DNA from: GWF2-33-9 sp964500435
Lineage (GTDB): Bacteria; Bacteroidota; Ignavibacteria; Kapaibacteriales; UBA2268
NCBI GenBank assembly: GCA_964500435.1
Contig: CAZCNL010000012.1
Location: forward strand, 1-64,000
Direction: 5' to 3'
DNA length: 64,000 nucleotides
The position numbers were made by a program, and so were the translations under genes. This document shows, in pieces, positions 1 to 9,210 of this stretch. Under the pieces are notes generated by a model that was given only the letters and a program-made list of their open reading frames with translations, was not told where the DNA came from and did no database searches. Within the stretch, counting starts at the first letter, position 1; each line of letters starts with the position of its first letter.

Positions 1-1
1 T

Positions 2-883
2 GGGACAAATGCAGGAGGCGATGGACCTTGGTCAGCAGTATGGAACTTTACGACAATAAGTCAATATCCAGAGTTAGTGCTCAATTTAACAAATAAAGTA
101 ACTTGTAAAGGAACAAACGTTGATTTAGGAACATTAGATGGAATGGGTAATGTTATAACTGCAACTGGTGGTTCGGGCAATTTCACCTATAATTGGAATC
201 CATCGACTTTGCTTTCAAATGCAACAACAGGCAATCCAACTTACATTAACCCAAATATGATGCAAACATTTTACTTGACTGTATTAGATAATATTACCGG
301 TATTACGAAAACAGGAAGCTTAAATGTTGCAATATCCAATGGTCCAATAATTTCAATGCCATTATTTAAAGTGATTAAAATTGGGAATTCGATTAATTTA
401 GATAACCAAATAACTTCAATAACAGGGGGTGTTCCACCATATACCAAAGTTTGGAAAGATAATTTTGGCAATATTCTTGCAAATGTTGTAGTTACACCAC
501 CGCTCGGGTTGAACAACTATTTCTTAACAGTAAGTGATGTTGGGAATTGCTCATCTACAAAGAGATTATCAGTTATTGTTACGAATTATAAGGAAAATAT
601 CGATGAAAATAATATTGCCCTTAGTGAACAAGGTGGTATTGCTATTATCGCTTTTCCAAATCCAGTTGAAGAAATGTTAAATTATTATATTATTACCGCA
701 GATGATTTATCATTGAAAATTGATTTAGTGAATTTAGAAGGCAAAGTTTTGACTGAAAAAATCCATAATGCTCAACAAACTCAAAGGGAATCAATTAATG
801 TTGATAAATTAAGTGCTGGTACTTATTTCTTGAAAGTTACAAATGGCAGCGAAACTGCTTATTTCAAGTTTTTAAAGAAATAA
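2..883 (+). CDS. T9SS-sorted secreted protein, C-terminal part (5' end outside window)
   Basis: The frame is open from base 2, so this is the 3' part of a longer gene; the GTG at 77 is only an internal codon. The first residues (WSAVWNFTT) match the closing strand of the fibronectin-III-like modules in the T9SS protein at 5822-9163. Two PKD/SprB-like beta-sandwich modules follow, recognisable by GGSGNFTYNW and GGVPPYTKVW. The last ~80 residues are a type A T9SS sorting domain: FPNPVEEMLNYY, a central beta region, then LSAGTYFLKVTNG and a basic end. The family is exported through Sec and T9SS and anchored on or released from the cell surface. The specific role is unknown. A bidirectional terminator follows directly. 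Confidence 0.85.
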   Translation, partial: GTNAGGDGPWSAVWNFTTISQYPELVLNLTNKVTCKGTNVDLGTLDGMGNVITATGGSGNFTYNWNPSTLLSNATTGNPTYINPNMMQTFYLTVLDNITGITKTGSLNVAISNGPIISMPLFKVIKIGNSINLDNQITSITGGVPPYTKVWKDNFGNILANVVVTPPLGLNNYFLTVSDVGNCSSTKRLSVIVTNYKENIDENNIALSEQGGIAIIAFPNPVEEMLNYYIITADDLSLKIDLVNLEGKVLTEKIHNAQQTQRESINVDKLSAGTYFLKVTNGSETAYFKFLKK

Positions 884-905
884 AATATAATTCTTCATAA
901 AAATA

Positions 906-941
906 AAAAGGGTTGTCACAAAACAGCCCTTTTTTATTTTT
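906..941. terminator. Bidirectional intrinsic terminator
   Basis: A hairpin with arms AAAGGGTTGT and ACAGCCCTTT (one G-T pair) is followed by TTTTTATTTTT on the plus strand; the minus strand also has a T-rich tail. It lies between the convergent T9SS gene and the aspartate kinase gene and can serve both. Confidence 0.8.
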
Positions 942-952
942 CTTAATTTGAA

Positions 953-2305
953 TTAATTTAATTGATTGATTATAAAATTATTTAGAAGAATTAAAGCATC
1001 ATTTGATTGAGTTTTGTCTACAGAAAGTAAAATTGAATTTTCCGAAGTATTTGCCACAATATTGAAATTAAATTTCGATAAAATTGGTAATAATTTGGAA
1101 AAATCGAATTTATCAAGGTTAATTCCTGTCAAGGCAATTAATTCTAAAGTCAAATCGAGTTCAAAATAGTAATTGCTGAACAAATTATCTATATCTTTTA
1201 AAATATTGCAGGAATTGCCAATCCAAATATTCATCGAATCTGGTTGAATATTGATTGAATAAATTTGAGTATTACTTCTTTCGAAAATACTCAAAATTTC
1301 AATCGCTTTTTCGTTGAATGATTCAAATTTTGCTAAGGAAAAAGTTATTTTTTGTGCTTTAATAGTTAAAACGGAGTGCAGTGTTGGGATGTTAGTATCT
1401 ATTGAGTTAATTATTGTAGTACCAGGATTTTCTTTATTCAAACTATTTAAAACCTTGACTGGTATGGATGCTTCCATTGCTGGTAAAAGAGTTTGAGGAT
1501 GTAAAACTTTTGCTCCGAAATAAGATAAAGCTCTGACTTCGTCAAATTCCATAAGGGGAATCGTACGAGTTAATTCAACTTGTCTTGGGTCTGCGGATAA
1601 TATGCCATCGACATCAGTCCAAATTTCAACTACGTCTGGAAAAAGTAATTTTCCAAAAATAGCCGCAGACAAGTCTGACCCACCACGACCTAAAGTTGTT
1701 GTATTATTTTTCGAGTCAGAGCCGATAAATCCTTGAGTGATTGCTATTCTTTTACCATTAAATAAATCATTTTGAAAAATTTTGGATATTTCTTGTTTAC
1801 TTAAATCATAATCTATTTTTGCTGAATTAAATTCATCATTTGTTTTGATTAATTTCCTTGCATCTAACCAAATAGTATCTAATTCTTTTGAAATAGTATA
1901 ATAATAAAAAATTGTTGTAGAAAGAATTTCTCCAAAACTTAATATTTTATCTAAAGATTTGCTTGTTGCTTCTTTTAAAAATAATATACTATTGGCAAAA
2001 TTAAATAATTCATCTAAAATTTGTTTAATTTTATTAACCGATTGATTATAAAATGGATTGGAAGGAAAAATTAAATTATTCAACAAATTAATATGATGTT
2101 CTTTGATAAAATTAAATGTACTACGCATTTCTTTTTCATTAGAATTTGCTGCATAATTTAGCAAAATGATTAGTTTATCAGTAATTCCGGAACAAGCCGA
2201 TAAGACAACTAATTTTGTAATATTATCCGCCGAAATTATATCGAAAACACGTTGCATTGCAAAGGCATCTTTGACAGATGTCCCGCCAAATTTTAATACT
2301 TTCAT
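953..2305 (-). CDS. lysC: Aspartate kinase (monofunctional)
   Basis: Phosphorylates L-aspartate with ATP, the first step toward lysine, threonine, methionine and diaminopimelate. The N-terminus MKVLKFGGTSV is the amino-acid kinase phosphate-binding signature. TTLGRGGSDLSAA and EIWTDVDGILSADPR are the substrate and nucleotide loops, and YFGAKVLHP closes the catalytic domain near residue 265. The last ~150 residues form an ACT-type regulatory region. At 450 aa it is the usual size for a monofunctional enzyme with no homoserine dehydrogenase fused. It lies 24 nt downstream of the 198-aa gene and is probably co-transcribed with it. Which end product inhibits it cannot be read from the sequence. 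Confidence 0.93.
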   Translation of the reverse strand: MKVLKFGGTSVKDAFAMQRVFDIISADNITKLVVLSACSGITDKLIILLNYAANSNEKEMRSTFNFIKEHHINLLNNLIFPSNPFYNQSVNKIKQILDELFNFANSILFLKEATSKSLDKILSFGEILSTTIFYYYTISKELDTIWLDARKLIKTNDEFNSAKIDYDLSKQEISKIFQNDLFNGKRIAITQGFIGSDSKNNTTTLGRGGSDLSAAIFGKLLFPDVVEIWTDVDGILSADPRQVELTRTIPLMEFDEVRALSYFGAKVLHPQTLLPAMEASIPVKVLNSLNKENPGTTIINSIDTNIPTLHSVLTIKAQKITFSLAKFESFNEKAIEILSIFERSNTQIYSINIQPDSMNIWIGNSCNILKDIDNLFSNYYFELDLTLELIALTGINLDKFDFSKLLPILSKFNFNIVANTSENSILLSVDKTQSNDALILLNNFIINQLN

Positions 2306-2329
2306 TGTTGTCAGAATTAAAAGTTAAAA

Positions 2330-2926
2330 CTAAAATTGAATAAATTTTGCAACTTCTTCCGCTTTTTTATAATGCTTAATAGCTTTATCTTGAATTAATA
2401 TTTCAAGAGCAAGTTTTGCATCTTGCAACGGAACGTGATATTTATTGGCAAAGTGCCAAATATCAATTGAGTTAAATGCAATTTCGAGAGCTAAAAGCTG
2501 ATGTAAATCAAGTCTCAAATTTTGTTCAAATCTTGCTTTTGCCGCCTCCAAAACTGTTTGTGAATGGTCTGCATCCATCATTCCAATCGTGAAATAGTAA
2601 TTATCATTGTACATCAAATCACAAATTGGGAAGCCATTAAAATTAGACTGATAAACAAGAAGTGGTAAAAAAGAAATTGATACGATGTATTCAGGCATCG
2701 ATTCATCATCCCACAAATCCTGCCATACTTTGAAATCTGCAACTTTTAGCCATTCAAAAAAAGCAATTTCTTTTTTGGGAAGAAGCATTAGTGCATTTGG
2801 GTCAAGATTTGAAACAATTTCAGATGCTTCTTGTACACTTGTATTGATGAATAATTCTTCCGGAAAAGTTACAAATTGTTTTTCTTTTAATTCGGCATTT
2901 GCAAAATCGATATAAGATTTTATCAT
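2330..2926 (-). CDS. Conserved-looking hypothetical protein upstream of lysC
   Basis: I do not recognise this 198-aa protein. It is soluble and acidic, with no signal peptide or membrane segment. The middle contains hydrophobic stretches (YIVSISFLPLLVY) and aromatic motifs (DNYYFTIGMMDAD). The C-terminal third is helical with LLALEIAFNSIDIWHFANKYHV. The last ~40 residues (PLQDAKLALEILIQDKAIKHY) could be a small helix-turn-helix-like element, but that is a guess. It is the first gene of a two-gene unit with the aspartate kinase, and a Bacteroidota-type promoter lies 78 nt upstream. A link to amino-acid metabolism is suggested only by position. Confidence 0.75.
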   Translation of the reverse strand: MIKSYIDFANAELKEKQFVTFPEELFINTSVQEASEIVSNLDPNALMLLPKKEIAFFEWLKVADFKVWQDLWDDESMPEYIVSISFLPLLVYQSNFNGFPICDLMYNDNYYFTIGMMDADHSQTVLEAAKARFEQNLRLDLHQLLALEIAFNSIDIWHFANKYHVPLQDAKLALEILIQDKAIKHYKKAEEVAKFIQF

Positions 2927-3003
2927 ATTTTATTTTTAAAATTAAAAAAATTAGTTACGATTTTCTTTTTTATTTATTATTGATTTCATTATTTTATGTT
3001 TAT

Positions 3004-3035
3004 CAAATATAATATTCGTAAATTTGTGAAATCAA
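3004..3035 (-). promoter_or_regulatory. Candidate Bacteroidota-type promoter for the 2330-2926/lysC unit
   Basis: On the minus strand, TTG (3035-3033), a 21-nt spacer and TATATTTG (3011-3004) match the -33 / TAnnTTTG -7 pattern. The -33 part overlaps the last codon of the upstream sensor kinase gene. Confidence 0.45.
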
Positions 3036-5800
3036 TCATTTAAAGGGAATTTCGGAATTGTAAAATTGAAGGAAGAACCTTTACCAAATTCTGATTCTAC
3101 CCAAATTTTACCTTTATTTCGTTCAACAAATTCTTTACACAAAATTAAACCAAGCCCGGTACCTTTTTCTTGATTTGTACCTGGTGTTGATTGGACACTT
3201 TCAATTTTAAAAAGATTAGCTTTGTTTGTGGAATTCATTCCAATACCGTTATCGATAATTGAAAATGTATAATGGTCATTGTTATCTTGGGCAATAATAT
3301 GAACATCGCCACCACTATTTGTATATTTAATGGCATTGGAAACCAAGTTTCTTATAACTGTGAAAATCATATTTGAATCAGCCCAAACTGTTGTTCCGAG
3401 CTGTATTTCGTTTACTAAGTTGATATTTTTAAGACGTGCAGTTTCTTTATACAGTTCATATACATTTTCAGCTAAATACGAAACATCAATAAAATCAGGG
3501 TTATAACTTACACGATTCGTTTGACTTCTTGACCAATCTAACAAATTATTAAGTAAATGAGAAAGAATTGATATTGATTTTTGAATTTGTAGATTTATTT
3601 CAAAAAGTTCATTCATTGAAAGCATCTCATAGTTTTGAATTAAATCATCTAACTGCGAAGAAACAGAATAAATCGGATTTTTCAAATCGTGTGCGATAAT
3701 ATCAAAAAACTTATCTTTTGTTTGAATTGTTTCATTTAATTTTTGTTGCATTGAATGCAATTCCGTAATATCAAATCCAATTTGTGCTACTGCCCAAATA
3801 TGACCTTCTTCGTCGAAAACAGGTACAGAATTTATCATAAATGCAGCACCAAGAAGAGCATTTTCTTCTTCGGTGGTATATCTTGTTGCTGGGCGATAGC
3901 TTTCCAAAACTTGCTTTACAGTAATTTTATCGAATAAAGTATATTTTTCCAGATTCACGATAAAGTTTTGTAAATTATCAAATTGATTTGATTTTAAATT
4001 AAAACCTCTCAATAAAACTTGATTGCTGTCAATAACATTATAATTTAAATCAATAATATTCACCGGTCCCGGGAATGCTTCTAATATCGCATAAAGTTGT
4101 TGATTAGATTTTTCGATATCGAGTCTGTATTTATTTTCCATTGTTTGATTCGAAGCAATTATGAAAATTGAATCAATTTTATTATTTGCGTCATAGTTTA
4201 TTTTAATTTTGAAATCGATTATGTATTCGCCGATTGGTATTGATTGTGTTATTTTAATGTCTTTATAAGCGTTTGCAATTAATTCCTTAATAGACTTAAA
4301 TTCATCAGAAATTTCTTTATACGATTTGTTTAAAAGATTTTTACCTAAATTATAATTATCTAATAAAGTGCCTTGGATGAATGTAAAAATACCATTTTTA
4401 TTTAATTCATAAAATAAAAGTTCAGATGAATTAATAAGAATGTCTATTTTGTCTTGCTGCTCCTTAATTGTTTGTTCGTAAAGTTTTCTTTCTGTTATAT
4501 CAAGCAGCAAACCACTAATTCTTTTTGCGGTTCCATCTTCATTCCATTCTAAAACCTTCCCGTAATGATTTAACCAGCGTAATTTATTATCAATGACAAT
4601 TTTGAAATCAAATGTAAAATATGGAACTTTGTTGCAGCAAATTGCTTGCAAAGCATTTTCCAACTTTTCCTTATCGTGATCATCAAAGCGAGAAATCAAT
4701 TCATTTGCATCAATTACATTAATTTCCGGATTAATTCCAATATGTTTAGCAAAATTTGAGTTGATATATATGTTATTAGAGGTTAAATCCCAATCCCACA
4801 AACCTGCTTCTGAGGCATTAATTATTGTTTCAAGATTTGTTTTTAAACTTAATATTTCCGTATTTTTTTGGTGATTTTTATATGTATTACCGACGGAATT
4901 TGAAAAAAGTGACAAAAGATTAATTTCATAATCTTTCCAATCACGTTCCGAATTATTATCGATAAAAACAGTAAATCCAATAAAGTTATTTTCATAAATT
5001 ATTGGAGCAATGATTATCGAATTAATTTTATATTTCTTGAATTTTTCTTTGACTTGCGCTTCACATTCTGAAATATTGCTTGCATAAATATTGCCTAATT
5101 CTACATAATCAAAAAGTTCGGTTAAATTTTGAATAAATTCACTGGCTTCCGTTGGTAATTGCTCTATTTGGTACTGGTGAATTAATGAATCATTTTCCCA
5201 AGTTATTAAGTTGTTGAATTTTTTACTTGTAGAGTTTTCATCAAACAAATATAAATTGATAGTTGATAAATCAATACTTTTGCATACAATATTACAAGCA
5301 TTAGTTATGGCTTCTATTGCATCTGATTCTTGAATTAATATCAAAAGAGATTCATTAATTGCAGAAATAAAATTTGATGTTTTGATTTGTAATTCTTGTT
5401 GCTTAACATTTTCTGTGATATCTTCTAATGTACCAATAATATATTTTTCAGCAGTTTGTAAATTTTCTAAAAGCAAAGCACTTTCTTTTGTATATAATAA
5501 ATTATCTTTGTAAGTCTCATATTCAAATGTGAAATTTTCTACTTTATTAAATTGTTCTAAAATCGAAAGAAAAAGATTTCTTGTTTGTTTATTTACATCT
5601 GAATTTGGTGAATTTAAATTCAATTGCATAAACTCGTGTTTGCTTGGATATTCGAATTTTTCGACCACATAATTGTTTATTAATAAAACTTTGCCCGAAG
5701 GAGATGTAATATAAACACCAATTGGTAAAATATCAATAAATGATTCAAGTGAAGAAAAATCTTCTTTGAATAAATTTAAAATTAATTCTAAGTTGCTCAT
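3032..5800 (-). CDS. PAS/GAF multi-domain sensor histidine kinase
   Basis: A hybrid-free histidine kinase of ~922 aa. An N-terminal PAS domain (about residues 15-130) is followed by a GAF-like domain (about 140-320). Two or three further PAS/PAC domains follow (GLWDWDLTSNNIYINSNF, LLDITERK and AVAQIGFDITEL are typical). The HisKA H-box is FFDIIAHDLKNPIYS near residue 700. The HATPase domain has NLVSNAIKYTNSGG, DNGIGM and KGTGLGLILCKEFVE. No transmembrane segment or signal peptide is visible, so it should sense a cytoplasmic signal. No response regulator is adjacent. I chose the ATG at 5800 over the TTG at 5815, which would add five residues (MQRKK). It follows the VCBS/T9SS gene closely and is probably co-transcribed. 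Confidence 0.9.
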   Translation of the reverse strand: MSNLELILNLFKEDFSSLESFIDILPIGVYITSPSGKVLLINNYVVEKFEYPSKHEFMQLNLNSPNSDVNKQTRNLFLSILEQFNKVENFTFEYETYKDNLLYTKESALLLENLQTAEKYIIGTLEDITENVKQQELQIKTSNFISAINESLLILIQESDAIEAITNACNIVCKSIDLSTINLYLFDENSTSKKFNNLITWENDSLIHQYQIEQLPTEASEFIQNLTELFDYVELGNIYASNISECEAQVKEKFKKYKINSIIIAPIIYENNFIGFTVFIDNNSERDWKDYEINLLSLFSNSVGNTYKNHQKNTEILSLKTNLETIINASEAGLWDWDLTSNNIYINSNFAKHIGINPEINVIDANELISRFDDHDKEKLENALQAICCNKVPYFTFDFKIVIDNKLRWLNHYGKVLEWNEDGTAKRISGLLLDITERKLYEQTIKEQQDKIDILINSSELLFYELNKNGIFTFIQGTLLDNYNLGKNLLNKSYKEISDEFKSIKELIANAYKDIKITQSIPIGEYIIDFKIKINYDANNKIDSIFIIASNQTMENKYRLDIEKSNQQLYAILEAFPGPVNIIDLNYNVIDSNQVLLRGFNLKSNQFDNLQNFIVNLEKYTLFDKITVKQVLESYRPATRYTTEEENALLGAAFMINSVPVFDEEGHIWAVAQIGFDITELHSMQQKLNETIQTKDKFFDIIAHDLKNPIYSVSSQLDDLIQNYEMLSMNELFEINLQIQKSISILSHLLNNLLDWSRSQTNRVSYNPDFIDVSYLAENVYELYKETARLKNINLVNEIQLGTTVWADSNMIFTVIRNLVSNAIKYTNSGGDVHIIAQDNNDHYTFSIIDNGIGMNSTNKANLFKIESVQSTPGTNQEKGTGLGLILCKEFVERNKGKIWVESEFGKGSSFNFTIPKFPLND

Positions 5801-5821
5801 TTTTTTTCTTTGCAAAGTAAT

Positions 5822-8800
5822 TTATAAAAGAATTAATACTTTTTTTATTGTCGTTGCTTGGTTAGTTTGTAAAGTGATAAAGTAAGTCCCTGACGCTAAA
5901 TTATTTGTTGAAATCGTAAAATTATTGAAATTTTGAGTAACTTGCCCCTCGTAAATTTTAGAAATCAATTTTCCTTTTTCATCAATTATTGTTAAAATTA
6001 TAAATTCATTTTCGAAATTGGAAATATCGATATTTAAAGTAGAAGTAGCGGGATTAGGGAACACAAATATATTTTGTTCAGAATTATTCAATTGTTTTTC
6101 GTCGTTAACTGAGCTGCCTGACATTGTTGTGAATGACCAAACATTGCTCCATTGACCTCGCCCAGCAGCATTATTTGCTGCAACTCGCCAATAATATTTT
6201 GTTTTTTCATTTAATTTTGGAATAACAGTAATAGGTGGCATTCCAGAATTTTGTCGTTCAAATTTCAATGAATCGAATGTTGGACTTTCGGATATTTGAA
6301 CCCAATAAGAATTAGCACTTGTAGTAGTTTGCCAATTTAATTGCGGTTTTGTGGTAACTTCGATTGCTCCATCGCTTGGTTGAATTAAATTAATTTTTTC
6401 GGGTAATCCCAAAGTTGTGAAGGAAAAAACTTCGCTCCATATTATTTGGTTTGATTCAATTACTGGGGCAACACGCCAGTAATATTTTTTTCCTGCATTT
6501 GTTATTGCTACTAAATTTAAAACAGTGTCTTTTATGTATTGATTTTCATAAAAAATTGTTGTAAAATCTGGATTTTCTGAAAGTTGGAAAATGTATCTTG
6601 TGTATGGAGTAAAATTTAAAGCCGGTAAAACTGGTCTTGTCCAAGTAAAAATTATATTATTTCCCAAATTATCTTGATTATTCTGTGGAGTTAATAAGTT
6701 TATTGGTTGAACATTAGGTAAACCAACAAAAAAACTCCACGTTGTTGACCAAGCGGAATTGGTTGTGCCTTGAATTGCCCGAACACGCCAATAATATAAT
6801 TTTGATTTTGTTAAATTTGCAGCGAAAGATAAATTTTCCGAAGTTACTTTATTATCATATATTTTGGAAGAAAAATCGATATTTTCAGATATTTGAATTT
6901 GATATTGGTCAGCAAAAGCACATTTATTCCATTCAAATTTGATGATTTCCGGCAAATTAAACGAGAAATTTTGCGGGGATTGCAACGCTGGGGTTGCTAA
7001 AAGTAATTGCTTTGGTTCTTGCATATATTCAATTTTATAAAAAGCGTTCGGGACAACGTTCGTAATTTTATTCGTATGTTTATTCGGGTAAATGATTATA
7101 ATTGAATCAATTATATTTGCGTTTCCTAATCCAAAATGTAATGCCATTGAATTTTGATTACTATGTGTTCCAGCAGCAGTTCCCATTATTTCTTGGTAAA
7201 ACATCTTTCCAGAAGCATAAACGTAAACTTTTGTATTAAAGCAATTCATTGAAACATTTTCTAAAGGGAGTCCAACTAATCGAAGTGAGACCCAGTTCCC
7301 TTTGTGGGGCAAATCATTACGGACTAAATTGTTTTTTATAATCATATCCAAATCGCCATCATTATCAAAATCAAATCTAACTCCCTCCCAAGGACTATCA
7401 ATAAAACAATTTATATCCCATGTAATATCTTTAAGTATATAATCAGGAGGACCTTGATTTAAATAAAATGTGCCGTAACCACCGGAATATTTCCCATGCC
7501 ATAAATCTAAATTGCCATCATTATCGAAATCAGCCCAACAAGCACCGGCATTACCTTCATGGAACTTTAAACCCATTTGCTTATGTACCTCTTCGAATTT
7601 GAAATTTCCATTAGGACCCAAATTTTTGAAAATCAAAGATGGATTAGAAAATAATCCACGAGAATCAGTGTGGGCGAGATTACCGACACATAAATCAATT
7701 AATCCATCATTATTGAAATCACCAAAAGATGAGCCCATCCCATGACCAAAATAATTATCTGCATAAGTTGGAACACCACGCACACCCGTTTCTTTTCCTA
7801 CATCTACGAAACTGCCATTACCTAAATTTTTAAATAAATTATCTGGTGCTAATCGATAAGTTGCTACGTAGATATCAGGCAAATTATCATTATTATAATC
7901 ACAAGCGGCGGCACCATAACAATCATAATAACCATCAATTGTTCCATTTTGAGGTGAACCATAAATCAAAGGTTCACTAGAACTTAAATTTGCTTCTGTC
8001 CGAGTATTAGAAAATGTGCCATCTCCGTTGTTTTTCCAGATTTCGTCCGGACAATAGATTTCAGGTTTCCCCGAAATTTCAATTCTTTTATTTGCAATAT
8101 ATAAATCGGGTAATCCATCGTTATTATAATCTAACCAAAAGGGTGTACAAGTATTATATGGGTTAAAATAGTTGGTATTTTCGAATTTTGCAGGCAAGTT
8201 AAAATCATTTGAGGGATTAGGATATGGTTGACGGAAAACTTCTGATGTTTTCAAAGGTGAAAAAGTACCATTACCGTTATTAATATAAATTTTATCATTA
8301 TTTTGCACCATACGTTTATCCCAATCGAATTGACCATTTGCAAAAGCATAGCAATCCAAGTCGCCATCATTATCGAAATCAGCCCAATTTGTTCCTGCGG
8401 CAGCACCAATTCCTGTTTGAGTGGCAGAGTAAGAGCCGTTTGTTTGATAAGTATTTATGAAAACGTTACCACCACACACAAAATCATCCCAACCATCATT
8501 ATTTATGTCAGCAATTGAAACTTCACCACTTTCATAAATTGGCTTGACGACGAATTTTGGTTGAGGTGCAGGTAAAGAGCCGTCTCCTTCCGGATATAAA
8601 TAAGTAACGTCAAGTTGAATTAAGTAATCACCTTGTGGAAAATAGTGCAAAGTACCTTGAATATTATAAAAATTCGAGTTTGGAGTAAATGGGTCTGTGT
8701 ACCACGAAAGAGGTCCTTGCCGCCCATCAGAGTCGAAGGTAAAATAAGGTCCATTAGACTTTAACTTATGTTGAACTACAATTTTATCAATTCCATCGCT

Positions 8801-9163
8801 TTTTAGCCCGAGTTGAGAAATGTCGAATTCTTTCCAACCTTCAAGACCATCATAATCAACAATAACAGGGTCAATTAAAGAGTTATAGCTCCAAATGTAT
8901 TCCGTAGGATATAAATTACCAGCAGTGGGAAAGCCGCAAAAGTATAATGTGTCCTTTGAAGGGACATTTCCAGAATAATAAATCATTACTTTATTTACTT
9001 TGCAAGGACCAGCGGGAACAAGCAAAATAGATTCTTCCCATCCTTCACGTCCAGTCTTATAAATTACACCTTTTGGTTTTCCATTATCGTATTTTACTGT
9101 TGCGCTAAATAATAAAGTATTAAAAAGAAATATAAAAATTAAAAAGTTGAAAAACCTTTTCAT
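5822..9163 (-). CDS. VCBS/FG-GAP and ASPIC domain secreted protein with T9SS sorting domain
   Basis: A 1113-aa exported protein with an N-terminal signal peptide (FFNFLIFIFLFNTLLFSA). Residues ~200-620 hold at least six FG-GAP/VCBS repeats with Ca-binding loops such as DFDNDGDLDCY, DYNNDGLPDLY, DFNNDGLIDLC and DFDNDGNLDLW. An ASPIC/UnbV domain follows (VSLRLVG through ALHFGLG to VVPNAFYKIEY). Next come three fibronectin-III-like modules, each with a YYWRV strand and ending in WSxxWSFT or WSEVFSFTT. A type A T9SS sorting domain closes the protein (VFPNPATSTLNIDIS, NNLASGTYFITLQTN). The fold suggests a calcium-dependent beta-propeller on the cell surface, possibly a binding or adhesion protein; no catalytic motif is seen. 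The sensor kinase gene follows immediately. Confidence 0.9.
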   Translation of the reverse strand: MKRFFNFLIFIFLFNTLLFSATVKYDNGKPKGVIYKTGREGWEESILLVPAGPCKVNKVMIYYSGNVPSKDTLYFCGFPTAGNLYPTEYIWSYNSLIDPVIVDYDGLEGWKEFDISQLGLKSDGIDKIVVQHKLKSNGPYFTFDSDGRQGPLSWYTDPFTPNSNFYNIQGTLHYFPQGDYLIQLDVTYLYPEGDGSLPAPQPKFVVKPIYESGEVSIADINNDGWDDFVCGGNVFINTYQTNGSYSATQTGIGAAAGTNWADFDNDGDLDCYAFANGQFDWDKRMVQNNDKIYINNGNGTFSPLKTSEVFRQPYPNPSNDFNLPAKFENTNYFNPYNTCTPFWLDYNNDGLPDLYIANKRIEISGKPEIYCPDEIWKNNGDGTFSNTRTEANLSSSEPLIYGSPQNGTIDGYYDCYGAAACDYNNDNLPDIYVATYRLAPDNLFKNLGNGSFVDVGKETGVRGVPTYADNYFGHGMGSSFGDFNNDGLIDLCVGNLAHTDSRGLFSNPSLIFKNLGPNGNFKFEEVHKQMGLKFHEGNAGACWADFDNDGNLDLWHGKYSGGYGTFYLNQGPPDYILKDITWDINCFIDSPWEGVRFDFDNDGDLDMIIKNNLVRNDLPHKGNWVSLRLVGLPLENVSMNCFNTKVYVYASGKMFYQEIMGTAAGTHSNQNSMALHFGLGNANIIDSIIIIYPNKHTNKITNVVPNAFYKIEYMQEPKQLLLATPALQSPQNFSFNLPEIIKFEWNKCAFADQYQIQISENIDFSSKIYDNKVTSENLSFAANLTKSKLYYWRVRAIQGTTNSAWSTTWSFFVGLPNVQPINLLTPQNNQDNLGNNIIFTWTRPVLPALNFTPYTRYIFQLSENPDFTTIFYENQYIKDTVLNLVAITNAGKKYYWRVAPVIESNQIIWSEVFSFTTLGLPEKINLIQPSDGAIEVTTKPQLNWQTTTSANSYWVQISESPTFDSLKFERQNSGMPPITVIPKLNEKTKYYWRVAANNAAGRGQWSNVWSFTTMSGSSVNDEKQLNNSEQNIFVFPNPATSTLNIDISNFENEFIILTIIDEKGKLISKIYEGQVTQNFNNFTISTNNLASGTYFITLQTNQATTIKKVLILL

Positions 9164-9210
9164 CTTAAAACCTTGTTTATTTTATCAACAAAATCTATAT
9201 TTAAATTTTC

